NCBI GenBank assembly: GCA_963573315.1
Contig: OY752149.1
Location: forward strand, 1,302,001-1,366,000
From: Entomortierella parvispora
Lineage: Eukaryota; Mortierellomycota; Mortierellomycetes; Mortierellales; Mortierellaceae
Direction: 5' to 3'
Length of the DNA stretch: 64,000 bases
Below, piece by piece: positions 36,607 to 47,246 of this stretch; position 1 is the stretch's first letter; each line of letters starts with the position of its first letter. A program made the translations under genes and the position numbers. The notes below the pieces were generated by a model. That model searched no databases and was not told the origin of the DNA. It worked only from the letters and a program-made list of their open reading frames with translations.

Positions 36607-37971
36607 ATGGACCGTACTTCTGAATTTTTTGCTACAGTAGAGTCTCTGCGCTCACGGGCCCAACCGAACATTCCATCCGACAAACGCAGACTTCTCTCCC
36701 CCATTGAACAACAGTCAGCATCTTCTGGACATGCAGACAGAAAAAGGTCGGACTTTGCCGTAATGGCCTCACTCATTGGCAAGGACATTCAGGCCACCGC
36801 TGCCAAACTTCAAAAACTGGCGAGATGTATGTTGCATTGTCTACCAGAGACTATGAGTGTTCCAAGGCCAGCATACTGGCAGGGGTGTTGATTTGACCCA
36901 TTTCCATTTCCAACGGCTAAATTAATTCCTTTTTGCTGTGCTCATGATATCCCTTTCACCCAATAGTGGCAAAACGCAAGACGCTGTTTGATGACCGTCC
37001 AGTGGAAATTAGCGAGCTGATGTACATTATCAAGCAGGATATCGCCAAGCTCAACAAGCAGATCGCTCTTCTCCAGAACCACGTGAAGGACCAGAACAAC
37101 AAGGCCAGTCATGGAAGCAAGCAGGCCATGGAACATAGCTCAAATGTTGTGGTGATGCTGCAGTCAAGACTGGCCGCCCAGACCTCGACTTTCAAAGAAG
37201 TTCTGGAACTTAGGACAGAGAATATGAAGGCCACCAAGGATCGACGTGAGCAGTTTATGTTTACGACCCAACAACAAGCGAACTCATTGTCAAGTAAGGA
37301 TGAACACTTTACTCTTGCCTCCCGCCTTCCCTCCTTGTGATATTCCTAACTTATGGCTGTCGTTTCTATTTGTTCAATTAGGCGATTCTCCACTTTACAA
37401 CCTCGACCGACGACCTGCTGCATCCAGTAGTCAGCCTGTAAACAACATGCTCTCGCTCGACCTCTCAACACCCTCTCACAACTTGCAGCAGCAGGAACAG
37501 GTTCAGCTCGTGGACGCCAACAATCAATATATCGAAAGCAGATCAACGGCCATCGAGTCCATTGAATCCACACTGCACGAGCTTGGTGGAATCTTTCAAC
37601 AACTCGCACAGATGGTTTCTGAACAACGGGATATGGTGCAAAGGTATGCAGATCTTGGAATGAAACATAGGGGGCGAATAGCAGCGTTAAGTGGACATGG
37701 TCCAAAAATTGAGCCCCCTCGTCTTTGATCACCGGGACGCCCACCTAGTGTTGATTTTGTTGTCTAATATGAGCCCTCTATTCTTGTTTGCGTTACGACT
37801 TGATTTGCTTTTAGAATTGACGCCAACACGGATGATATTGAATCGAATGTAACAGGCGCCCAGACGGAACTTCTCAAGTACTACAGCTACGTATCTTCGA
37901 ATCGCTGGCTGATGGTCAAGGTCTTTGCCGTGATTATCTCGTCTGCAGTGACACTTTCGGTGCTTTCATGA
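36607..37971 (+). CDS. SED5: Qa-SNARE syntaxin-5 / Sed5
   Basis: Four exons (36607-36826, 36967-37293, 37382-37643, 37815-37971) give 321 residues, close to the usual Sed5 length. The N-terminal MDRTSEF is the Sly1-binding N-peptide characteristic of syntaxin 5. A Habc helical bundle follows (about 55-185). The SNARE motif (about 225-285) contains LGGIFQQLAQMV with the central Gln layer and RIDANTDDIE. A C-terminal tail anchor (MVKVFAVIISSAVTLSVLS) ends the protein. It is the t-SNARE for ER-to-Golgi and intra-Golgi fusion at the cis-Golgi. The next gene starts only 323 bp downstream on the same strand. Confidence 0.93.
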
Positions 37972-38294
37972 GCACCTCAGGAACTCGACCACAATTTTAA
38001 CAGCTGTGACAGCAATAACAACAACAACAGCAAAATAGCCGCACACACTCATACCTCTTAAACGACAGCCTTCTCTTCATGATGCAATAATGAATGCCAC
38101 GAATAAAAAAATTGAAATAATTTTATACCCGAATTTTATGACTGCTTCGTGACTGCTTAGTGGGTGTTTTGATTTTTTTTTTTTTTTTTTTTTGCGTGCG
38201 TGCATTGCCGTTTACCTTCACTGCATCTCTCCTGCACATACATCATCACCTCTCTCCCCCTCCCGCCTCTCACTCTAATCTCAACATCAACAAC
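37972..38294. other. SED5-NOP9 intergenic region
   Basis: Short tandem intergenic region with AATAAA-like sequence near 38102, then a T21 run (38173-38193) just upstream of the NOP9 leader. The leader is CT-rich. Confidence 0.6.
38173..38193. repeat. T21 homopolymer
   Basis: Uninterrupted poly-T about 100 bp upstream of the NOP9 start codon. Poly(dT) tracts of this kind are nucleosome-excluding promoter elements in fungi; that role is inferred. Confidence 0.85.
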
Positions 38295-41082
38295 ATGGTG
38301 GCAGTCGCAGAGAGAAGAGTCCGCGGTTCCCGTGGAAAAAAGAACAAGTCTGAAAAGCCTAACAACCAACCCGCTCAGGACTCAAACCCTGGCAAGACCT
38401 TCCAGCGCTCGCATCAAACCACTTTTGACCGCAAGGCTGCCGCTGAAGGTGGCGAGGAGGGACGCCCCGCTCGCCCTGATCGCCGTGAACAGATTGATGC
38501 CGCCGCCATCTTTGGTTTTATCGATCCTGATGTCCAACAGTACTTCAAGGGTGTCGAGCAAACCCTGGACGAGCTCAACTTTGATACTGCAGAGGGTACT
38601 GTTGCGAATGCGCGATATGAGCTGAAGAGAAGAACACTCGAAATGAGGAGATATACAGTAACTCCTGGAGGAAACTATCTAGCGTGCCTTGTTCCTGACC
38701 CTTTTTTTTCTTATCCTGGTAGACCAACAGTTATTCTTGGAGAACGTTTACACTGAAGTCCAGGGCAAGGAGTTGGTTCTTGCCACAGATCATTCCTGTT
38801 CTCTTGTTCTCGAAAAGCTTCTCCGTGCTTCCAACGACTTTCAGCTTCGCGTATTCTTTGACAAGTTTAACGGAAACTTTCTCAAGCTGTTCACGCATCG
38901 TTTCGCCTCCCATGTGTGTCAGACCTTGATTACCCTCTGCGCAGATTCTGTAGAGAGAGAAGTCAGGAGCAACGAGCTCAAGACCAAGGAGGAACTTGAT
39001 GTCCCCAAGGAGGATGGCGTCTTGCTCAGCGCCGAGGAACTTATCTTGAACATGTGCCGTCAAACTCAGGAGGAATTCACAGCCTTGATCTCGGATCCTT
39101 TTGCTTCGCATATTATTCGTGTTCTTCTCTATGTCTTGGCTGGCCGCACTGTCGCAGATGATGGAACTGGAAAGGGAAACGTCCGGAGTAAGAAATCAGC
39201 AAAGTACAACGATGCCAACAACAGCAAGACCAACGCTGGCGCCTTCCGGCCAACCCGTTTGGTGCCCCCCTCGTTCAAGGAGATGTTGCGTACAATTACC
39301 TCCACCATGATGAACGGCCTCAGTGCCTCGATTGTCCGCTCGCTGGCAGTTCACCAGGTCGCTAACCCAGTCTTGCAGTTGCTCCTTGAGGTCCTTGCCA
39401 AGGATGATGAGGCTGCTAAGGATGAGTTGGTCGACAAGCTGCTGATGGATATCACCCGGGAGGAAGAACCTGGCCACAAGAACAACGATCGGGATGCCTA
39501 TGTGGAGACCCTTCTTCGTGACCAGGTCGGATCCCATCTGTTGGAGAAGATTGTCCAGGTCGCATCCCCAGCCTTGTTCCAGAAGTTTTACACGTCGTAC
39601 TTTCGTGGTCGCCTGGTCAAGCTTTCACATCACCCTATTGCCAACTATGTGATCCAGCAGTTCTTTGTCCATGCCAAGACTCCTGTCCAGCTCGAGATGA
39701 TGGTCTCTGAGGTCTTGCCTGCGTTTGAAGACTTTTTGAAATATGGTCGCCCAGGTGTGATCCGTGCTGTGGTTGAGGCCTGCAAGAACGTGGGAGCCTG
39801 TCATAAGGAGGTCATCAAGGGACTCTGCACCGCTTTCCATACCAACACAACGATCGAACGCAAGGAGTTTTTGCATGTGGTTTTGCACATGGAGACCTAC
39901 GAGGCCTTGATGGAGCGTCGGGAGCAACAGGAGGTTCCTGCGGTCAAGCCAAAGTTCCATCCTCAGGGAGCAGTGATCTTGCAGTTGTTGCTTCAGTTCC
40001 CAGAGGAGCATTCCAAGATTGTGGTGGACAGTTATTTCGCGCAGAAGGAGGAGCTTATGTACGCCTGGACCATGGACCCCACGGGATCGCACGTCATTGA
40101 GGCCTTTTTGACGTCGCCTACTTTGAACCTGAAGGTGAAGAGAAAGATTCTTAAGTCCTTCTTGGGTAAATACCACTCGATGGCGTTGGATCGGTATGGA
40201 GGACATACTGTGGACAAGTGCTGGGCTGTCTCTGATATTGAGATGAAGGAAAAGATTGCGACCGAGTTGTTGGAGCATGAGCAAGCGTTGTCGCAGAGTT
40301 TCCACGGAAAGTTCATTCTTCGTAACTGCAAGATTGACCAGTTCAAGCGCAAGAAGGAGGAGTGGGTGGAGCGTGAGAAGGGCATTGAGCGCAAGAAGGA
40401 TATGTTCAAGGATATTCTAGGCGATGCTGTCCTGGCGACTGCTCATGGCAAGCAAGCGGCCATGAATGATACCACGGGAAGCGCAGAGATGCCTGCACCC
40501 AACCCCAAGATGGCCGAGCTCGGATTCGGTGGCGGAATTGCAGGTGTGAAGACTGTCACGGAGAAGAAGAAGAAGAAGAAGTCAAAGAAAACGACTGATG
40601 ACCCCGATAAGGTAACCAACAAGACAAAGAAGAAAAAGGATAAGAAGAGCAAGAAAGAAAAAGTAGAAAAAAAGTTACTAACTGTGTATTGATATTGGCA
40701 TATTTTCTTCATCAATAGCTGTTGATCAAAGATGAGGATGAGGAGAACCAGGTCAAGGAAAAGTACAAGTCGGACGAAATTGACAAGCTGTTCAAGAAGC
40801 GTGGCGATGGCCCCTCTCGAGGAGGACGCGATGCCGATGGTGATGTCAAGATGGAATCGGGATCTGATAACGACTCGGACTCGGACGACGATGAGGAGGA
40901 GGAGGAAAAAGCCCAAGAAGAAGAAGAAGGTCAGCAAGGACCTCAGCTCGGTCCTGGATGCCATTGATGCCACCAAGAAGAAGAAGAAGTCAAAGAAGTC
41001 AAAGTCCGAAGACCATGGCGAGGAGAAGAAGAAGAGCAAGAAGGACAAGGACAGTAGCAAGAAGCGAAAGTTCATGTCGTAA
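38295..41082 (+). CDS. NOP9: Nucleolar pumilio-repeat protein Nop9, apparent frameshift near 3' end
   Basis: Exons 38295-38595, 38723-40611 and 40719 onward join in phase. Nop9 binds 20S pre-rRNA and protects the site D region during 40S maturation in the nucleolus. The basic N-terminus (GSRGKKNKSEK) leads to the diagnostic FKGVEQTLDELNF and LENVYTEVQGKELVLATDHSCSLVLEKLL blocks. Pumilio-like helical repeats with HRFASHVCQTL, VGSHLLEKIV, HHPIANYVIQQF and RYGGHTVDKCW follow, then Lys-rich nucleolar-type tails. In the third exon the acidic segment is open in one frame to a stop at 40967. The expected Lys-rich end (KKVSKDLSSVLDAIDA...) continues in the +1 frame to 41082. The frame change coincides with an A5 run at 40906-40910. 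As read the protein is 812 residues; with one base removed, 850. A short form ending at 40692 results if the second intron is retained. Confidence 0.85.
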
Positions 41083-41503
41083 AAGAAGAGGGCGTGAATT
41101 ACTTTTTTTTTGTTCGCTCTTAACTTTCACTGACATTTCATCTCTACATTTTTCTACTCATATTGCCAAACACAATTGTACCATATCATCATGCACTTCA
41201 ATATAAACTGTTACATCTTGACCGCTTGCCTGCATTGGTATTGACATCGCCTTTATCGAGTATATGAGTTTGTTTTGCGTGTTTATTTAACTAGTTTACA
41301 GGCGGGGAAGAGGCGAAAAAGGGCAAAGGACATGAAAAAGGGGTCGGGAATGGGTAGAGGAGGGATATACTACAAAGTAGTTCCAGCCATTATAGCAAAA
41401 CCACAAAAAGACTGGGAACTGGGAGGTAAACGGAATAAGGGTAATGAATGACGACAAAAAAGCAAGAACGATTTCCACTGCTTGGAATAGCCCCCCGGTT
41501 GTT
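41083..41503. other. Convergent intergenic region
   Basis: 3' flanks of NOP9 and the bHLH gene. T8-type runs near 41103. No gene is seen. Confidence 0.6.
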
Positions 41504-43058
41504 TTAACGGCTACAAGAGACTGGGTAGATATGAGGGATATCTTGCAATCGCTTGTCATCCAAACCGGGGTTATTTGACAAATGTCCATTGGGGTGGTGG
41601 TGAGAAGGTGTCGAAGAGGAGGAAGATGATGACGAAGACGATGAAGACGATCTTTGGGTCATCAATCTAGACTCTAACAAACTAGCCTTTTCTTGCAAGA
41701 CCCTGTTCCGCTTTTCGAGATGTTTGATGAAATCCACGGCCTTGAACAGAATAGTCGATTTCGACGAGTTGACATCCTTGAGGTCCGGGATGATATCCGT
41801 CATGTCCTTGAATCCATTTCTGATTGTATTCCTTCGTTTTTGCTCCGATGCAATATGGTTCGCCCTCTTTTCCTCTTCTGTCAACAACTCTTTGTAGGGC
41901 TTTCGCTTTGTTGTGCTGCCGTTTCCATTGCTTCCATTGGGATGGCCATTGGCAGTGTCGGAAATAGAGCCATCCTCAGAAACAGACCTGGCATTGCGTT
42001 CCCGCCCGTTCTCTTCATGATCGCGCGACCTCCGGGAGGGGGACGACGCCGAGATGGGTGAGGAGGACGATGTCGGGTGCTCTTCCTCATCCCGCTTGTT
42101 CTTCTTTTTAGGGTTTGACGTCTCCCCGTTACTAGCGCCGTTGCTGGTATTATTGAGCGAGAGTTTCGAGAGTTGTTGGATAGGTGTCGAGATCTTGCTA
42201 GAGTCCAATTGGTTTGATGGGGTGCCTTTCCTGGCCAGCAACTCTGCCGCCGTAGCCTTGTTGGTCTTTCTTTTTGCTGGGACGGAGACCGGGGCGGATG
42301 CTCCGCTATTGGTATAATGTGAAGGCGAGCCTGGCGAGGTTGGGGAATCTCCTTGTTGTTGCTGAGGCGAAGATGGGAACCCACGGTTGTAATGAGTCGA
42401 CATGCTGGCTCCGTTTCCAAAACTGGATTGAGACGAGGGCGAGGTCATGTCAAAGTCCATGGAATGACTTGTATGCATCATCCCCGTATGATGCTGCATC
42501 TGTTGTTGTTGTTGCTGTGATGACGGTGAGACTCCAGGGGGCAGCATATATGTGTTCTCCAGACCTAATCCTCCAGGCATCGTTTCAGGCGAGAACAAAG
42601 GCAGGTTCGGCAAGTTGGGTATTGAGGAAGGGTCGAAAGTGAAGTCCTGGTCGACTACCAAGGTATCCAGAAACTCGGAAAAGTAGCGCTGCTCCGAAGG
42701 ATTGAACAGCTGCAACGAGGGATCCGCGCCCGCCATTGGAGGGGGGGATGTTGGCAGGCTGAGGAAGTCCTGGTTCGGGAAGCGGAAGTCTATGTTGCGA
42801 GGCATTGGAGGAGGGTGAGGGAGATAGAGGTAGGGTACATTGACACAAAGAGATAGGACGGTGAGTACAACAGAAAGAAACAACAACAACTGAGCACAAA
42901 GAAGGGACGAGGCAAAACATCAGGCGGAGGACGGGGTGGAACGGGATTTAACCCTTACCTTCGAACGCAAGAGGCTCGCCAAAGAGACCCTGGCTCGGTG
43001 CAGAGAAGGTCAAGGGCGATGGGGGTCTGAACCCAGAGTCGGTATTAAACATGTTCAT
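41504..43058 (-). CDS. bHLH transcription factor
   Basis: Exons 42959-43058 and 41504-42789 join in phase (about 461 residues). The bHLH domain (about 330-400) starts RANHIASEQKRRNTIRNGF, with the His-Glu-Arg pattern that contacts CANNTG E-boxes. It continues through DMTDIIPDL, a short loop and STILFKAVDFIKHLEKRNRVLQEK, running into a brief leucine-zipper-like helix. General resemblance is to Mlx/Ino4-type bHLH-zip proteins, but orthology is not established. The N-terminal half is Pro/Ser/Gln-rich with hydrophobic-acidic patches typical of activation regions. The C-terminus has a Ser-rich run. The larger open frame beginning at 42889 includes intron sequence. The splice into exon 1 uses an acceptor within CAACATAG at 42790-42797 and gives a continuous FRFPNQDF segment. 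Confidence 0.8.
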
Positions 43059-43526
43059 GGCAGGCGGATGGATCGAGGGGAGGGACGAAAGATGTGTTCC
43101 GGATGTATCTCCCAGGTTTGGACACGGTGTGAAGGTGGTTGGTTGTCCGAGGATTGAAGAAGTGGATGGTACAAAAAGGAACGAAGGCAAGGCAGGGAGG
43201 AAAGAAGGGAAGGGGGCTATTCAGGGGCAGGGAGGACTGGGCGAGGGACAGAGAGTGGAGAGAAGACAAGGCGTAGACAGTGAAGGTGTTTGTTTGTGCG
43301 CCGGAGAGTCGGATGCAAGGTCTGGGAGGAGGAGGAGGAGGAGCAAGTGATTTGTTCGTGGAAGAGGCAAAAGAAAAGACAGGAAGAGGAGGAGAAGAGG
43401 AGAAGGAGAGCAAAGAGGAACGGACGGACGGACGAATGGACGAATGGAAGGGAGAAGGACCAAATGGCGAGAGAATGGAGAATGGAGAATGGACAATATG
43501 TAGTGGAGATGGAAGGGAGGAGATGG

Positions 43527-43557
<31 letters not shown>

Positions 43558-44844
43558 GAGCGAGAGAGTGCTTCCTTACACACGTCTCTCTCGAGGCGAG
43601 TTGGTTCACAGAAGCCCTGTCTATTTTATCCCGTCTACAGAGGCAGTCGATGCCCCCCATGATTGGTCGGGGCGCCCTCCCTTCTTCCCTTCTTCCCCCT
43701 TTCTCCAAGTTCTTTCTCTCTTTACCCCAGGCGGACTATGTGGAGAGCGGCCAAGTGTGGGTGCCATTCCGGAGGCTCCCCTGCCGCTGTAGCTGCAGCT
43801 GCAGCTGTGTATGGTAGTCCACGTACATTGCCTCCATAATATGCCCGAGGAGCACAGCACACGGGCAACAGAGGCCTTTGCCCACACCGTTGCTGCACTG
43901 TTGCCATTTTACCATTGTGTGTCTGTCTGCCTGCTGTCTGCTAGATTGTTCGACTGTTGGCGATGATCTTTTTTTTTTCACCAGCGCAGTTTAAGCGGGC
44001 TGCGACTGTGCGCCTGCGTTGTTTGTTCTGGCAATGTCCAAGCGCGAAGGGCTTTAGAAGTGCCACGGACAAGGTCATGGTCCGAACAGACCAGCAGGCT
44101 AAAAAAAATTTAAAAAAAACAATACGCAGTCCCCGTCTGGCGTCGCTGTCGTTGCTGATTGGCCAGAAAATTACTCTTAATGACCATGTACTGGACCAAC
44201 GTAGAGACAGCGAGTGGAGTCTGGAGTCTGAAAAGAACAAAGGCGGTGAACCCTCTGCGCCCGCTGGGCTCACTTTTTGACTCTGTCTCTGCGGGAAGAA
44301 GAGTTAGTCTGCACGCAAGACAAAGGCCGCCTTGGAGAAGGCCTTGTTTGGTGCAATTGCGAGATGTTATTGTTTTCTTCTGTCGACACTCAAACAGCTG
44401 AATAACCTTGTCTTTTCTCCCCACTCCCCCCCCCCCCCCCGCCTTCGCTGGTCAATTGCACAGAGCAACAGAAGCAGATCTTTGGCTAAGCGCCACCTGC
44501 AGGGGGGGAGGCATGGAGAAAGCCAGGCTAAAAAAGTCCTAATAATATTACAACAATAAAAATAAAATGAAATGTACACGTGACTGTGGAATCTGGAATG
44601 AAGACATGGACCATGCTGCTCATGTGCTCCCACACTCTCCACACATCCAAAACCCCACCTGCACAGAGCTGACCTCCCGGCACATCCTCAACTCAGCACC
44701 TCGGTGTGGAACAAAAAAAATACGAGCCCAACCACACTCATTTATCCAAGAACGGACGGGCAGGTGGCTCCATTGAATCGTCGAGTTGAACACACTCAGG
44801 AGAAACAAAAACAAAGCACTCCAAGAACCCATCTCATCTCGAGA
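43059..44844. other. Divergent promoter region between bHLH and bZIP genes
   Basis: 1.8 kb with AGG-rich purine runs (about 43190-43500), an A29 tract, a C-run near 44427-44441 and AT-rich sequence near 44540-44572. No gene is supported; the open frames are purine/pyrimidine-biased artefacts. Confidence 0.55.
43527..43555. repeat. A29 homopolymer
   Basis: Uninterrupted 29-A run about 470 bp upstream of the bHLH start. On that gene's strand it is a poly-T promoter tract. Confidence 0.9.
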
Positions 44845-46945
44845 ATGACCTCGACCATGCGCCACGCTCCGCAACAGTTCAGGATCATTCAGCAGGAATT
44901 TGGCCGCAGAGACAAGCGGCCCTGCCCGAGCAGCCGCCAGACGAACAAAGGTATGCGCCTGTTGTGCTCGTTTCTTTTGCGCAGGCAGTGTGATATGGCT
45001 CTTCGGACAATTTTGGGCCACATGAGATGCTCTGTCTTTTCTTGTCTCCTTTCCTTCTTGTGCAAGCACAAATTAACTTGTTTCTTCTGTTGGTACCCAT
45101 CCCAATGTAGCACAAGCATCGGCGGCGGACGATGACGAGGAAGTCTTCGAGGATGAACAGGATGGAAACTCGAGCCACAGCAATGACAACACAGCGGGCG
45201 AGAACAAAGGGCGAAAGAAACCAGGCAGGAAGCCCAATCCCGCCTCACCAGCCGTCCGTAAGGAGCAGAACAGGGCAGCACAACGCGCCTTTCGAGATCG
45301 AAAGGAAAGACACCTACAAGAAATGGAGACAACCATCAAGACGCTCAAGGAAACCAATGAACAGACCTTGGCCCAATCACAGCAACTGAAGGGCACGATC
45401 GACACGTTGCAGAGCGAAAACTTTTATTTGAGAGAGGTCGTATTTTCGTTCGAGAATGCATTGAGCAAGACTGGGAACGCTGTCATCTTACAGGAAGTCA
45501 AAGCCGAGCTCTACCGACGCCATTATGAAAAGCATACAACTAGAAAGATCGATGGCCCTACCCCGCCCTCAGCTGCTGCTTCTGCAGACGTGCCAGCAAA
45601 CTCAAGAGCCCCGACTTGCTCATTCCAAATGGCTTTTATTCCCAATCGCATTGGGGATGCGGGAAACGCCTCGACAACCAACACCTTCAACACCACCTCC
45701 GCCAACTCTCACCCTCATAACCCTCCTACGCAAATACAACAATCACTGGATCAATCAATGACAGCAGTTCTGACTCCAGCCATGCATCCTGCATCGCGCA
45801 CAGAGTCGGCGATCCCACCCATGCCGGAAATTCACGCGCCTGCTGGCACTCCTGTGAATGCGATCTCATCCTGGCAGAGGTCCAGTCACCTGAACGACCT
45901 TACCATGTTTAATATGAACAGTGAGATTCTTTACAAAGCGCCACCAATGTTTGGTCAGTCGCAATTCCAGGTTGCTGAACGAAAGGGTCCCGAGAGCTCC
46001 GCCCCATCGTCGGGATATGGACGCCAAGATCGCAATAGGCCAATGGACCAAAACCAGCGGGAATCTGCACTTGATGAAAATGGTCTTGCTTCGACAGTAT
46101 ACTCTGGACATGTCTCTGTCTTTGACGAACTTCAGTCATCGCTCTTTCCTCCAGGAACGCTGCAGTCCATCATCCACACGAGCCTTGCTACACCTCAAGA
46201 AATTGTGGACGATATTCCATTGCTAGACCAGCTTCACGACCCTCGATCGTCGCATCACAAGGATCCACTTATTGCACCTTGTCAAAATACTGCCCACTTT
46301 CAGTTTGCTTCTTCAACGCCGGCGTCAACTTCTTCAGCCGCAACACCGTCATCTTTCCCGGATTCGGCCAGCTCGTTCTTAGATGACGATGAGATTAACG
46401 AGTTCCGAATGGCAACACCTACGCTGGGATTGGATGATGGGCTGAAGCAGGAAGTGATCCCCAGCTACCGGTTGCAGATGGAGATTCGTGTTTTGGCTTC
46501 GGCGCCACCGGCTGTGGATCCAAACATCGATTCCAAGATCTATGCCCTGCCTCACGATTCTCGCATTGATTTGATACCCTGTCCCAAACTCAGGTATGCG
46601 TACACAAGTTTGACTGTTGTATTCGTATGTTTGTACGAATGGTATTCACACACACATTCTCCACGTCTCTATAGGGCACAAATGATTTTGCAGCAAAATA
46701 GATATCATATCGAAGATCTATGCGATTTGCTTATTGCCGAGGCCAAATGCCATGGTCATCCTCTGGACCCTCACAGCTGGGAACTGCCCGATGCGTTCTT
46801 TGACCGCTATGGATTCTTACTTGGCGAGGAAATGCTCCGTCATCGAAACAAGATTTGGCCCAAGAAAGATGAGCCTTTGCAGGGTAAGTCATTGAACCAC
46901 CGACAACCCGTGGAGTGGAGCATCGAACCGCTGGATCCCAAATGA
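44845..46945 (+). CDS. bZIP transcription factor, fungal AP-1 (Yap/Pap1)-like
   Basis: Exons 44845-44950, 45111-46593 and 46675-46945 join in phase (about 620 residues). The basic region NRAAQRAFRDRKERH (about 90-105) has the fungal AP-1 signature N-x2-AQ-x2-FR. A leucine zipper with METTIKTLKETNEQ...LKGTIDTLQSEN follows. A disordered Ser/Thr/Pro/Asn-rich centre leads to a conserved-looking C-terminal module: LRVLASAPPAVDPN-like, LIPCPKLR, DLCDLLIAEAKCHGHPLDPHSWELPDAFFDRYGFLLGEEML (cited in part). The cysteine-rich redox domains of Yap1/Pap1 are not evident, so oxidative-stress sensing should not be assumed. The 3' end is ambiguous: a GTAAGT donor at 46883 could splice to an acceptor near 47005, replacing the last 20 residues. 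Confidence 0.8.
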
Positions 46946-47246
46946 CCTGCATCTTTAACGGCCTTTTCTCTGCCCGTCTCCTGTCTTTCTTTCTCGTGCA
47001 TATAGAGGTGTCCAGGGCTCACTGAAAAATCGCCTCGTTTTCTGTTTGTATTTTAACTGATTTTTTTTTTTTTTTGGAATCAAAAAAAAACCGACTCTTC
47101 CTTCCCCCGTAATTTTGTATCTTAACCTGACCCCCCGTATATCCCCCCCCCCGTTTTCTTTCACAGAAAATAAATATATCCTTCGGTTTTTTCTTTTGAA
47201 TGAGATTGACGTATTGTACATTGAAAAAAACAGAAGAAAAAAATGC
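46946..47246. other. Convergent intergenic region
   Basis: 3' flanks of the bZIP and PP2A B'' genes, with T16, A9 and C9 homopolymers (47061-47160) and AATAAA near 47169. No gene is seen. Confidence 0.6.

Noticed and set aside
40443-41075. 210-codon Phe/Leu-rich minus-strand frame
   Set aside because: Complement of Lys/Glu-rich codons at the NOP9 3' end; mimics a membrane protein.
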